Origin: an uncultured Caryophanales bacterium
GTDB taxonomy: Bacteria; Bacillota_I; Bacilli_A; RFN20; CAG-826
NCBI GenBank assembly: GCA_946624155.1
Contig: CAMORU010000002.1
Coordinates: forward strand, 1-64,000
Length of the DNA: 64,000 bases
Direction: 5' to 3'
Positions within the stretch are counted from its first letter, which is position 1; every line of letters begins with the position of its first letter. Below the pieces are notes generated by a model. That model did no database searches, had not been told where the DNA came from, and saw only the letters and a list, made by a program, of their open reading frames with translations. The translations under genes were made by a program, and so were the position numbers. Positions 53,351 to 62,079 of the stretch are shown here, piece after piece.

Positions 53351-53973
53351 TGAGAACAAAATATAAACAATGGGCAGTCGACTATGTTGACGAGCACCCT
53401 GAAATTGCTATTCAAAAAATTGATATAAATTCCGATTTTTTTAAGGAAAAACCGGTAATTTTTGAAGTTGGCTCCGGGAAAGGTGACTTTATTGCCGCAA
53501 TTTCTTTAGCTCATCCAGAATATAATTATCTTGCTATTGAACGGGTTAAAACTGTCGCAGGAATTATGTGTAAAAAACTCGTTGAACAAGGTAACAAAAA
53601 CGTTATGGTGTTTCCATGGAATGCAGAAATTCTTTTTGATGAAATTAAAGAAGGATTTGTTCATTCCATTTACGTTAATCACGCAGATCCTTGGCCAAAG
53701 AAAAGGCATGAAAAACGTAGATTAACTTATATTTCTTTTTTAGAACAATATTATAGAGTCCTTAAAAATGGCGGTCGTTTATATATAAAAACTGATAATG
53801 ACGGCCTTTATGAATATACCAAAGAAGAGCTTAAGTTAACTAAATTTAAAGTTGTCTCGGATGAGGAAAATTATGCTTTTGATTCCGAAACTGATTTTAT
53901 TACGGAATATGAGAACAAGTTTAGATCTATAGGAAAAAGTATTCATAGAATAATACTTGAGAAGCAGGGGTGA
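53350..53973 (+). CDS. trmB: tRNA (guanine-46-N7)-methyltransferase
   Basis: 207 aa with a GTG start overlapping the pepV stop. SAM-binding FEVGSGKGDFI, and the TrmB signature HADPWPKKRHEKRRL with the KTDN motif. It ends in TGA, which overlaps the next start. Confidence 0.96.
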   Translation: MRTKYKQWAVDYVDEHPEIAIQKIDINSDFFKEKPVIFEVGSGKGDFIAAISLAHPEYNYLAIERVKTVAGIMCKKLVEQGNKNVMVFPWNAEILFDEIKEGFVHSIYVNHADPWPKKRHEKRRLTYISFLEQYYRVLKNGGRLYIKTDNDGLYEYTKEELKLTKFKVVSDEENYAFDSETDFITEYENKFRSIGKSIHRIILEKQG

Positions 53974-55079
53974 AGATTATGGAACTTGAAATTAAATTAA
54001 AAGAAGAAGGAAAAATCTCTAGACTTACAAACAAAACATTTCAGTTTGATTCTAGATTAAAAGACGGCTTTTTCGCTGCAAATTATTTTCTAAAATCTAG
54101 GAAAATTGTTGAGAAAAATGCACCAAATCACATTGTAACAATGCAATTTTTCCAAAGAAGAAATGATACAAAACTTTGTGGAGTAGATGAGGCAATAGCA
54201 CTTGTTCATACCTTCGCTGTTCATCCTGAGGAATTAGAAATCGAAGCTTTAAATGATGGCGATATTATTCAATATGGTGAACCTGTATTAAAAATTACTG
54301 GTAAGTATGAGAATTTTGGTTTTCTTGAAAGTATGATTGATGGCATTTTAGCTAGAAGAACTTCGGTCTGTACAAATGTTTATGAAGTTATGAAGGCTTT
54401 AAGAGGAAATGATTGTTTCTCAATGGCTGATAGACAAGATGATTATTTAACTCAAATTGGTGATGGCTATGCTACTTTTGTAGCAGGAATAAGAAAAGTT
54501 TCTACTGATGCCCAAGGTTATTGGTGGGGCGGAAAAGGTGTTGGAACAATGCCACATGCCTTAATTCAAGTTTGTGGTGGAGATATTTGCAAAGCCGCAG
54601 ATATTTATCACAAAACATTCCCTGAAGAAAAAGTAACTGCTCTTATTGACTATAACAATAATGTTATCGAAGACTCTTTAAAGCTAGCCAAACATTTAGG
54701 TGAAACATTAAGAGCTGTTAGAGTAGATACATCTAAATCATTAATTGACCATTATTTTGATGATAAAGATACATCTGGATTTGATCCTCATGGTGTTTGT
54801 AAAGAATTAATTTTTGCATTAAGAAAAGCACTTGATGATAATGGATTTAACTTTGTTAAAATTATTGTTTCGTCATCTTTCACTGCCGCTAAAATTAAAG
54901 AATGGGTTGATTTAAAAGTTCCTGTTGACACTTATGGTGTTGGAACCGCCTTAGTGAATAACACGACTGTAGGATTTACAGGCGACTTAGTTATGTTAGA
55001 TGGAAAACCTCAAGCAAAGGAAGGAAGAGAAAATATCCCATCTACAAGACTTAAAAAAGTTCCTTATCCAATTTATTAA
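53970..55079 (+). CDS. pncB: Nicotinate phosphoribosyltransferase
   Basis: 369 aa. It converts nicotinate plus PRPP to nicotinate mononucleotide for NAD salvage. The short form resembles the archaeal-type enzyme: SMADRQDDYLTQ, GTMPHALIQ (catalytic His region), ALIDYNNN, ISSSF-like VSSSFTAAKI and VDTYGVGTALVNN. Last gene of the glg-pncB run; a strong terminator follows. Confidence 0.93.
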   Translation: MKIMELEIKLKEEGKISRLTNKTFQFDSRLKDGFFAANYFLKSRKIVEKNAPNHIVTMQFFQRRNDTKLCGVDEAIALVHTFAVHPEELEIEALNDGDIIQYGEPVLKITGKYENFGFLESMIDGILARRTSVCTNVYEVMKALRGNDCFSMADRQDDYLTQIGDGYATFVAGIRKVSTDAQGYWWGGKGVGTMPHALIQVCGGDICKAADIYHKTFPEEKVTALIDYNNNVIEDSLKLAKHLGETLRAVRVDTSKSLIDHYFDDKDTSGFDPHGVCKELIFALRKALDDNGFNFVKIIVSSSFTAAKIKEWVDLKVPVDTYGVGTALVNNTTVGFTGDLVMLDGKPQAKEGRENIPSTRLKKVPYPIY

Positions 55080-55082
55080 TTT

Positions 55083-55106
55083 AGAGAGGGTTACCTCTCT
55101 TTTTTA
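55083..55106 (+). terminator. Terminator of the glg-pncB operon
   Basis: AGAGAGG / CCTCTCT stem with a 4-base loop and seven T residues. Confidence 0.85.
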
Positions 55107-55154
55107 ATTTTTGGTGTGAATAATATTAGCTCTAATTTTAAACTTTTATATCTT

Positions 55155-55189
55155 TGATATAATTAGCACTCTAAGCATGAGAGTGCTTG
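55155..55189 (+). promoter_or_regulatory. CIRCE (HrcA) operator overlapping an extended -10 promoter
   Basis: TTAGCACTC (55163-55171), a spacer of exactly nine bases, GAGTGCTTG (55181-55189): 16 of 18 matches to the CIRCE heat-shock operator. It follows directly on the extended -10 TGATATAAT (55155-55163), the usual CIRCE position at the transcript start. A (CTT)n tract (55191-55207) lies downstream in the leader. Confidence 0.85.
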
Positions 55190-55239
55190 TCTTCTTCTTC
55201 TTCTTCTATAATTTAAAGCAATGAAAGGAGAATAAATTG

Positions 55240-55656
55240 ATGGAAAAAGTTGTGAAAACTGCCCGTAAAGCGCTTGTCCCACTTCTTATTAGAGACATTC
55301 TTGCATTTGTCATTATTGTTGGTGTTTTCTGGTTAATTGGTGACTTACTTTCCTTTGCTTCCAACAAAATTGTTCTTTATGAAGGACATATTGAAGGAAA
55401 AACAGGTATCATCCGTACCAAAAAACTTAACAGTCCTCTAGACAAAGTTCAAAGCGTTTCAGTTTCTTCAGGATTATTTGGAAAAATCTTTGGCTATGGA
55501 ACAATTACAATTACCACAGCTGCCTCAACAATTGCATTTGCCGGAATTAAAGGCGCAAATAGATTAAACGAATTAATCAATGAACAAGTTGAAAAAGCTA
55601 GCGAAGCAAAAATGATGAAACAAGCACAACTCATGGCGCAAGCAATGAAGCAATAA
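55240..55656 (+). CDS. Membrane-anchored bacterial PH-domain-like protein, predicted heat-shock gene
   Basis: 138 aa from ATG 55240 (a TTG one codon upstream is less likely); AAAGGAG is well spaced. There is one membrane segment at about 15-40, then a bPH2-like beta-rich part (IVLYEGHIEGKTGIIRTKKLNSPLDKVQSVSVSSGLFGKIFGYGTITI), then a Met/Ala/Gln-rich helix at the C-terminus. Function is not known. It is the only gene behind a CIRCE operator here, implying HrcA repression and induction by heat or protein-folding stress. Confidence 0.78.
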   Translation: MEKVVKTARKALVPLLIRDILAFVIIVGVFWLIGDLLSFASNKIVLYEGHIEGKTGIIRTKKLNSPLDKVQSVSVSSGLFGKIFGYGTITITTAASTIAFAGIKGANRLNELINEQVEKASEAKMMKQAQLMAQAMKQ

Positions 55657-55678
55657 GTTTTGATCATTTATTTAACTT

Positions 55679-55705
55679 TAGACGATGCTTATGGCGTCGT
55701 CTTTT
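55679..55705 (+). terminator. Terminator of the PH-domain gene
   Basis: AGACGA(T)GC / GG(C)G-TCGTCT stem, then TTTTC. Confidence 0.75.
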
Positions 55706-55769
55706 CTTTTCATTCTTTTCATTAGAAATAAAGATTAATCTTTATATATTTATAAATGTAAAACTTTTC

Positions 55770-55798
55770 TTGTTTATGAAAATATTTTCATATAGAAT
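55770..55798 (+). promoter_or_regulatory. Promoter of ccpA-like/tyrS with palindromic operator
   Basis: TTGTTT (55770-55775), 17 bases, TAGAAT (55793-55798). The spacer begins with a perfect 16-base palindrome, ATGAAAATATTTTCAT (55776-55791). AAAGGA precedes the ATG at 55822. Confidence 0.6.
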
Positions 55799-55821
55799 GA
55801 AACCACGCAAAGGACAAAATT

Positions 55822-56823
55822 ATGGAAAATTTAAAAGAAAGAGTAACTATTTATGAAGTTGCAAAAGCTAGTGGTGTTTCACTCGCTACCGTTTCTAGAG
55901 TTATTAATCATCAAGGAAACGTTACAGAAGCAACACGTGAAAAAGTTCAAGCAGTTATTCAAAGACTTGGATATAAACCATCAGGTCTAGCCCAAGCATT
56001 AGCTACAAATAAATCAACAACCATTGGTGTTGTTATTCCGAAAGCAAACTATGTTTATATTGCTTCGGTTTTAAATGGTATTGCAGAAGTTGCAAAAGAA
56101 AAAAATTTCTTAATCTCTTTATTTTTAACTTCACATTCAAAACAAGATGCACTTTCAGCAGTTGAAAAAGTTATTACTTCTCACGTTGATGGCGCAATCA
56201 TTTTTGATGATGAATTAGAAGAAGAAGATATCTCGAAAATTACATCTTATTACGTGCCAACTATTGTAATAAATAATAAAGTTGAAGGTGAAAGATGCGG
56301 TTGTATCGTTTTTGGTTATGAAGGAAATTTAAGAAAAATACTTACCGAAAAATTAAATAAAGATAAAGATGCTACACCTGTTTTCTTACATGTCCATGAT
56401 TGTGGCAGATTGCTTGCAAGAACCGAAAAAGCATTTATTTCAGTTTGCAAAGGTTTAAATAGAAATTATTCAGTTTTAAATGTTGATGATTCTTCATCAA
56501 GAACTTATGAAGATTTTGTTGAATATTTTAAGAAACATAAAACCGGTTATTTTGTTGCTTATCGTGATTCTATTGCTGCCGCTATTGCTAATGCTGCAAC
56601 AGATTCAGGACTTAGAATTCCAGAAGATGTTGAAGTCCTCTCGCTTATTGGAACAAAATATGCTAATATTACTCGTCCGACTCTGTCGAGTTTCAATATT
56701 AACATGCAAGATGTCGGCAAAAGATCAGTTTATATGCTCATGGATTTAATGAAAAATGAGCTTGAAAAGAAAACTTATAGAATTGAATCAGTATACAAAA
56801 AACGTGGTTCAACAAGGGAGTAG
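55822..56823 (+). CDS. ccpA: LacI-family regulator, probable CcpA
   Basis: 333 aa. N-terminal helix-turn-helix with hinge (VTIYEVAKASGVSLATVSRVINHQGNVTEATREKV, then LAQALAT), followed by a periplasmic-binding-like effector domain. Length and the position directly before tyrS-rpsD-ezrA match the Bacillus ccpA neighbourhood, so it is probably the catabolite control protein that binds HPr-Ser-P. A sugar-specific LacI repressor cannot be excluded. A cre-like site occurs at 26974 in this window. Confidence 0.78.
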   Translation: MENLKERVTIYEVAKASGVSLATVSRVINHQGNVTEATREKVQAVIQRLGYKPSGLAQALATNKSTTIGVVIPKANYVYIASVLNGIAEVAKEKNFLISLFLTSHSKQDALSAVEKVITSHVDGAIIFDDELEEEDISKITSYYVPTIVINNKVEGERCGCIVFGYEGNLRKILTEKLNKDKDATPVFLHVHDCGRLLARTEKAFISVCKGLNRNYSVLNVDDSSSRTYEDFVEYFKKHKTGYFVAYRDSIAAAIANAATDSGLRIPEDVEVLSLIGTKYANITRPTLSSFNINMQDVGKRSVYMLMDLMKNELEKKTYRIESVYKKRGSTRE

Positions 56824-56825
56824 TT

Positions 56826-58079
56826 ATGGCAAATATCGTTGAAGAATTAAAAGCCCGTGGCCTTATTAAAGATTTTTCTAATGAAGAAGAAGTCCGTGAA
56901 TTATTAAAAACAAAACAAACAATTTACTGTGGTTTTGACCCATCTGCATCTTCGATGCATGTCGGTAATTTTGTCATGATTTCACTTCTTATGAGACTTC
57001 AAAGAGCAGGTCATAAGATAATCGCGATTGTTGGTGGCGCAACTGGAATGATTGGTGACCCATCTGGTAAATCAAAAGAAAGAAATTTACAAGGTGTAGA
57101 AACATTAAAAGCCAATACTCAGTGCATTAAAGAACAACTCGAAAGATTCATTGATTTATCTGATCCTGAAAAAGGTATGATTCTAAACAATTATGAGTGG
57201 TTAGGAGCAATGGATTTACTTACATATTTGAGAGATTATGGTAAATATTTCCCTGTTAATTACATGCTTTCAAAAGACATTGTTGCTTCTAGATTAGAAG
57301 CAGGTGTTTCCTATACCGAATTTTCGTACATGATTCTTCAATCAATCGACTTCCTAAAGCTTCACCAAAATTATGGATGTTCATTACAAATTGGTGGTGG
57401 TGATCAATGGGGTAATTTAACCTCTGGTCTTGAACTTATTCGTAAGATTGAAGGACCTGAAGCAAAGGTTGGTTGTTTTACTGTACCTCTTTTACTTGAT
57501 CAAAACGGCAAGAAATTTGGTAAGAGCGAAGGTGGTGCTTTATACCTTGATGCAAAGCTAGTTTCTCCTTACAAAATTTATCAATACTTCATTAATGTTG
57601 GTGATGACGACGCAGCAAGATATATGAAAGTATTTTCTTTCAAATCTCTTGATGAAATTGCTCAAATTACTAAAGATCACTATGAACATTTAGGTGCTAG
57701 AATTGCTCAAAAAGCTTTAGCTTACGAAATAATTGAACTTATTCATGGAAAAGAAAAAGCTGAAGAATGCAAAAAGATGTCAGAAGTTCTCTTTAGTGGT
57801 GATGTTAAGTCTCTTTCTAAAGAAAATATCGAAGAATTGTTTGGAGATTTAAAAACCGAACAACCTAAAGGATTGCTTCTTGAAGACCTCTTAATTGTAA
57901 TCAAAGCAGCCTCATCAAAACGTGAAGCTAGAGAGTTTATAAACGGCAACGCAGTTTCCATCAATGGAGAGAAAGTATCTGACTTAACTCACATTGTTGA
58001 TGAAAAAGATGCACTTTTTGGTGAATATGTTGTTATCAAACGCGGAAAGAAAAATTACTATTTAGTAAAACTAAATTAA
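56826..58079 (+). CDS. tyrS: Tyrosyl-tRNA synthetase
   Basis: 417 aa. Class I HIGH-like HVGN (SMHVGNFVMIS), the KFGKS motif and the tyrosine pocket segment QIGGGDQWGN. A C-terminal S4 domain (REAREFINGNAVSINGEKV) is present. It starts 2 bases after the ccpA-like stop; AAGGGAG lies inside the end of the upstream gene. No T-box is present. Confidence 0.97.
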   Translation: MANIVEELKARGLIKDFSNEEEVRELLKTKQTIYCGFDPSASSMHVGNFVMISLLMRLQRAGHKIIAIVGGATGMIGDPSGKSKERNLQGVETLKANTQCIKEQLERFIDLSDPEKGMILNNYEWLGAMDLLTYLRDYGKYFPVNYMLSKDIVASRLEAGVSYTEFSYMILQSIDFLKLHQNYGCSLQIGGGDQWGNLTSGLELIRKIEGPEAKVGCFTVPLLLDQNGKKFGKSEGGALYLDAKLVSPYKIYQYFINVGDDDAARYMKVFSFKSLDEIAQITKDHYEHLGARIAQKALAYEIIELIHGKEKAEECKKMSEVLFSGDVKSLSKENIEELFGDLKTEQPKGLLLEDLLIVIKAASSKREAREFINGNAVSINGEKVSDLTHIVDEKDALFGEYVVIKRGKKNYYLVKLN

Positions 58080-58080
58080 T

Positions 58081-58281
58081 ATGACTGAAAGAATCACAAA
58101 TTTTTATGGACAATGTCTTGGCACAATCGAGACTGACGGAAACGGAAATAAAACTGTGAAAGATTTCTATGGTCGAATTCTTGGTCATTATGAAAGATCT
58201 TCAAATGTAACAAAAGATTTCTATGGGAAAATCTTATACCATGGCGATATGGCCGCGGCTCTACTAATAACGCAAAGATAG
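58081..58281 (+). CDS. Small protein of three FYG-x-x-LG repeats
   Basis: 66 aa made of three copies of a short unit, each with FYG (residues 8-10, 29-31, 47-49) followed by an L-G or L-Y turn, two of them preceded by KD: NFYGQCLG, KDFYGRILG, KDFYGKILY. Linkers are Asn/Gly/Thr-rich and the end is MAAALLITQR. The repeat looks like a beta-hairpin module. Such short repeats occur in some phage and bacterial small proteins, but I do not know a function. It starts 1 base after the tyrS stop, so it is cotranscribed. Confidence 0.6.
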   Translation: MTERITNFYGQCLGTIETDGNGNKTVKDFYGRILGHYERSSNVTKDFYGKILYHGDMAAALLITQR

Positions 58282-58287
58282 GCACAA

Positions 58288-58316
58288 GAAAAGGGAACCA
58301 ATTGGTTCCCTTAATT
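58288..58316. terminator. Bidirectional terminator
   Basis: AAGGGAACCAATTGGTTCCCTT, a perfect palindrome, with T-rich flanks. Ends tyrS/small ORF on + and rpsD on -. Confidence 0.8.
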
Positions 58317-58336
58317 TGCTCATATTCAGTGAATGA

Positions 58337-58939
58337 TTATAACATTCTGTTATAGTATTCAATGACTTGGGCTTCGTTGATGTCTGCTGGAAGTTCGCTT
58401 CTTTCAGGAACTCTGACGAATTCGCCAACGAGTTTTGAAGCATCAACTTTGACATAACCAACTGAAGCTGGTTTGCTTTCAAGAGATTGTTTGACGACAG
58501 CTAAGTCGTGACCTTCTTTGATAGCAATCTTGTCACCAACTTTGCAAAGGTATGATGGAATATCAACTTTTGCACCATTAACGGTGATGTGACCATGGTT
58601 GACGAGTTGTCTTGCAGCTCTACGAGTTCTTGCAAATCCCATTCTATAGACAAGGTTGTCTAATCTGGATTCGAGAATTCTGAAGAATGCAATGCCAGTA
58701 ACTTCGTCTGATTTTAAAGCAAGGTTGAATAAACGACGGAATTGTCTTTCGTTAACGCCATACATTTGTTCGAGTTTTTGCTTTTCAATCAATTGTTTGC
58801 CGTATTCGGATGGTTTTTTCTTACGTCCATTACCGTGTTGGCCAGGTCCGTATGGTCTCTTTGCGAGTTCTTTACCAGTCTCTAAGACTGAAAAACCGAG
58901 ACGACGTGATCTTTTGTAGTCTGAACCTCTATATCTCAT
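58337..58939 (-). CDS. rpsD: 30S ribosomal protein uS4
   Basis: 200 aa from ATG 58939 (MRYRGSDYKRSRRLGFS); a longer frame upstream has no ribosome-binding site, whereas GAAAGGAG precedes this one. The S4 RNA-binding domain with ESRLDNLVYRMGFARTRRAARQLVNHGHITVNG is diagnostic. It nucleates 30S assembly, and its own mRNA leader is a likely binding target (see leader). Confidence 0.97.
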   Translation of the reverse strand: MRYRGSDYKRSRRLGFSVLETGKELAKRPYGPGQHGNGRKKKPSEYGKQLIEKQKLEQMYGVNERQFRRLFNLALKSDEVTGIAFFRILESRLDNLVYRMGFARTRRAARQLVNHGHITVNGAKVDIPSYLCKVGDKIAIKEGHDLAVVKQSLESKPASVGYVKVDASKLVGEFVRVPERSELPADINEAQVIEYYNRML

Positions 58940-59097
58940 GATATATGTTCTCCTTTCACTAAATGCATTATTTAGCAAGAGGTGTAAATTCCATAACTCC
59001 GGATGTTCTCTAATTTGGCTTTCACTTATGAGCGTAGCTACTTACCCACGATAGTTGAGACATCAGTCGAGCTGTATTTACATGCTGCAACAATGCG
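58940..59097 (-). promoter_or_regulatory. Long 5' leader of rpsD, probable S4 autoregulatory RNA
   Basis: About 158 nt between the predicted transcript start and the rpsD ATG, with several possible stems. Firmicute rpsD genes carry a structured leader bound by S4. Structure was not folded here. Confidence 0.55.
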
Positions 59098-59103
59098 GTT
59101 AAT

Positions 59104-59132
59104 ATTATTAACTAATAGATTTTAGATGTCAA
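59104..59132 (-). promoter_or_regulatory. Promoter of rpsD
   Basis: On the minus strand: perfect TTGACA (59127-59132), 17 bases, AATAAT (59104-59109). Confidence 0.8.
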
Positions 59133-59243
59133 TAAAAATCATTCATTAATATTTATATTAAGGCGAGAAAATGATCAAAAACACTAATATAATGATTATT
59201 CTTGCAATGTTTTTTATTTAAAAACACAAAATAAATATGTTAT

Positions 59244-59249
59244 TATATT
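59244..59249 (+). promoter_or_regulatory. Possible -10 box of ezrA
   Basis: TATATT, 9 bases before the ATG at 59259; no Shine-Dalgarno. Confidence 0.45.
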
Positions 59250-59258
59250 GCAGTAATT

Positions 59259-60968
59259 ATGAAGGTTGGCGGAATTCTAGCTCTTGTCTTTGGATTATTG
59301 GCGGGTTTAGGCATAATTGCTGTAATCCTCTATTTTTTTGTTTTCAGAGAGAGAATTTGCAAAAGACAAATCCGTGAAATTGATCGTAGGGTTCAATTCT
59401 TACATGCATTATTGATTGGCCAGGATGCTCAATATGTTAAAAGACTAGAAATTATTTCTAGAACAAATCTTTTATATGTTGATATTCACACCAAATTCCT
59501 TAAAAGATTTAAAGATATTCGTAATAAGAATGATGGAGACGCATCTCAAGCTGTCGATTCTTTAAGAGATTTTATTGATGATAAAGATTTCAAAGCATAT
59601 AAAGAAGCTTTACCTAGAGTAAATGAGATTGTTGATGAGTACGATGAATTAGTAAACTCCCTAAATAGCGATCTTTTACAAGTAGTAAAACCTGAAGAAG
59701 ACTGCCGTCAATCCGCACTTACTTATAAAGAGCAACTTCGTAGAATCAAACAAGACTACTATTCTAAAGAAGCTGATTTAGTTTTAATGTCTCAATCATT
59801 TGATGAAATTTTTAATTTCATCGATAAGAAGTTTGAAGACTTTGAATCACTTGTTGAGTCTGCTCAGTATGATGAAGCAAATTCAATTCTTCCAAATATT
59901 GATGAGATTCTTCATGAACTTACAATTCATATGTCTGAGCTTCCTGCATTATGCACAAAAATTTCCGATGTTATTCCAAATAAAATTGCGTCTGTTCAAA
60001 CTGCTTATAAAGAACTTTTATCTCAAAAATACCCACTTTATCATCTTTCTGTAGATTCGACTATTGAAGAATTTGAAAAGAAACTTGAAGAAATTACCCA
60101 TCAAATCCGTATTTTTAAAATTGCTGGTATAGAAGAAAAACTCGAAGCAATGAGCAATAAACTTGACTCATTTTTCACTTCTTTTGATGAAGAAAAAGCT
60201 GCTAGAGCAGCATTTGAAGAAAATAACGAAAACGTTTATAGCACAGTTAATTTAATTGAAAGAAACTTCATTAAACTTCGTAATACAATTCCTGAAGTAA
60301 GTAAGTTTTTCATTATTAATGAAGAACACAAAACTAAAATTAACAACATTCAAAATAACATCAATAAAGTTGGTGCTTTAAAACGATCATTAGATACATT
60401 TATTCATTCTGCAACAAAACAACCTTATTCTCTTTTAGTGAATAAGATGAACGAATTATCAACTGCATCGAACGCTATTATTTCAGATATTGATGAATAT
60501 AACTCATATATTTCATCATTAAAATCTGATGCTGAGAATGCCTACAATGTTGTTTTTGAAGCTTATGACAAAGTCAAAGATGCTGAATATCAAGTTAGAA
60601 AAATAAATGTTCAGAAAATTAAAGAAAAATATGAACCTCAATTTGAACAGTTGTATAAAACTTTAAATGAAATTTATGGTTCATTAATTGCTAACCCAAT
60701 TGATATCGATAAAGTCAATACTTTACTTCATAGTTATTATGAAATCGCAAACCTCATTTTGGATGATGGAGAGATTTCTAACGATTACAACGTAATGCTT
60801 TTGGCAGAAAATGCTATTTTGTTTGCCAATAGACATAGATATCAACTTTCAGATGTTGACACTCAACTTAATCAAGCTGAAACATATTTTGAAAATGGTG
60901 ATTTCCAAAATGCCTACGTTTTAGCAGGACAAACTCTTAAACGAATTAGAGAAAATAATGGAAAATAA
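59259..60968 (+). CDS. ezrA: Septation ring formation regulator EzrA
   Basis: 569 aa, full family length. One N-terminal membrane segment (ILALVFGLLAGLGIIAVILYFFVF, residues 4-27), then an almost wholly helical, spectrin-like coiled-coil protein. EzrA prevents extra Z-rings and links FtsZ to cell-wall synthesis. Its place after rpsD and before a NifS-like gene and thiI is the conserved Firmicute order. Its 3' end overlaps the next gene by 11 bases. Presence argues for FtsZ-based, wall-forming division. Confidence 0.9.
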   Translation: MKVGGILALVFGLLAGLGIIAVILYFFVFRERICKRQIREIDRRVQFLHALLIGQDAQYVKRLEIISRTNLLYVDIHTKFLKRFKDIRNKNDGDASQAVDSLRDFIDDKDFKAYKEALPRVNEIVDEYDELVNSLNSDLLQVVKPEEDCRQSALTYKEQLRRIKQDYYSKEADLVLMSQSFDEIFNFIDKKFEDFESLVESAQYDEANSILPNIDEILHELTIHMSELPALCTKISDVIPNKIASVQTAYKELLSQKYPLYHLSVDSTIEEFEKKLEEITHQIRIFKIAGIEEKLEAMSNKLDSFFTSFDEEKAARAAFEENNENVYSTVNLIERNFIKLRNTIPEVSKFFIINEEHKTKINNIQNNINKVGALKRSLDTFIHSATKQPYSLLVNKMNELSTASNAIISDIDEYNSYISSLKSDAENAYNVVFEAYDKVKDAEYQVRKINVQKIKEKYEPQFEQLYKTLNEIYGSLIANPIDIDKVNTLLHSYYEIANLILDDGEISNDYNVMLLAENAILFANRHRYQLSDVDTQLNQAETYFENGDFQNAYVLAGQTLKRIRENNGK

Positions 60969-62079
60969 AACTTTTATTTATCTCGATAATGCTGCGACAA
61001 CCATCCCAAGTAAAGAGGTTGTCGCTTTATATAATGAAATAGAATTAAACCATTTTGGCAACAGTGGTTCCAATCATGCGCTTGGTTATGATGCCTTAAA
61101 ATTTTTAAATAAGGCAAGAGAATCAATATTAAATAGTTTTGGCGTTAAAGGATACAAAGTTTACTTTGTATCGTCTTCTACTGAAGCAAATAACCTTGCT
61201 ATTAAGGGTGTTGCTAGAAAGTATTCAAGTAGAGGAAAACATTTAATTACCTCTAATATTGAACATCCTTCTGTTTTAGAATCTTTTAAGCAACTTGAAA
61301 AAGAAGGTTTTGAAGTCACTTACCTTAAGGTTAATGAAAAAGGAATTATAGAACCGAAAGTATTAGAAGAGGCCATTAGGAAAGATACAATCTTAGTCTC
61401 TATAATGGGAACAAATAATGAAATTGGTTCAATAAATCCAATTAAAGAGCTTTCTAAAATAACTCATAAATATCCAAAAATTATTTTTCACGTCGATACA
61501 ACTCAAGATGTAGGCAAAACTGATATGGATTATTCAGACGCTGACATGTTTGTTGTAAGTGGACATAAGATTCATGGTTTAAAAGGAAGTGGTGCATTAA
61601 TTGCTAAATCAAACATTTCTTTTGAACCGCTATTAAGTGGTGGAGTTCAAGAAGAAGGAGTTAGAGCAGGAACAGTTTCGGTGGCTCTTGCCTGCTCACT
61701 TGCTAAAGCAATAAAAAATTCTTTCTCAATAAAAAATCTCCAGGAAAAACGGGCTTTTTTAGTAGAAAATCTCAAGAAAATCCCTGAAATTTCAATGAAT
61801 TCTAACGAAAATTGTTCGCCATGCATCACGAATTTTTCGCTAACTGAAAAGAAGGCTGCAGTTGTTGTTGAAGGTTTATCAAATAAAGGTATTTACGTGA
61901 GTTCAGTTAGTGCTTGCCATTCTAAAGGCGAATCATTTTCTTACGTAGTTAAAGCACTAGGAAAAGATGATAAAGATGCCCACAATACAATCCGTGTTTC
62001 AATTAATGAATCCACAACAATAGAAGAGCTTCAAATATTTATAAAAGAACTGAAAAATTTATTGGAGACAATAAAATGA
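60958..62079 (+). CDS. NifS/IscS-like cysteine desulfurase partner of ThiI
   Basis: 373 aa. PLP Lys in VSGHKIHGLKGSGAL, N-terminal IYLDNAATT, and the active Cys in SSVSACHSKGES. It provides persulfide sulfur for ThiI, which follows with a 4-base overlap, as for nifZ-thiI in Bacillus. No Fe-S scaffold is encoded here, so thiolation of tRNA is the likely main job. Confidence 0.93.
   Translation: MENKTFIYLDNAATTIPSKEVVALYNEIELNHFGNSGSNHALGYDALKFLNKARESILNSFGVKGYKVYFVSSSTEANNLAIKGVARKYSSRGKHLITSNIEHPSVLESFKQLEKEGFEVTYLKVNEKGIIEPKVLEEAIRKDTILVSIMGTNNEIGSINPIKELSKITHKYPKIIFHVDTTQDVGKTDMDYSDADMFVVSGHKIHGLKGSGALIAKSNISFEPLLSGGVQEEGVRAGTVSVALACSLAKAIKNSFSIKNLQEKRAFLVENLKKIPEISMNSNENCSPCITNFSLTEKKAAVVVEGLSNKGIYVSSVSACHSKGESFSYVVKALGKDDKDAHNTIRVSINESTTIEELQIFIKELKNLLETIK

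Noticed and set aside
36573..53973. UGA read as tryptophan (mycoplasma code)
   Set aside because: gmk, prpC and trmB end at TGA at the family's normal length, and Trp residues in conserved genes are TGG.
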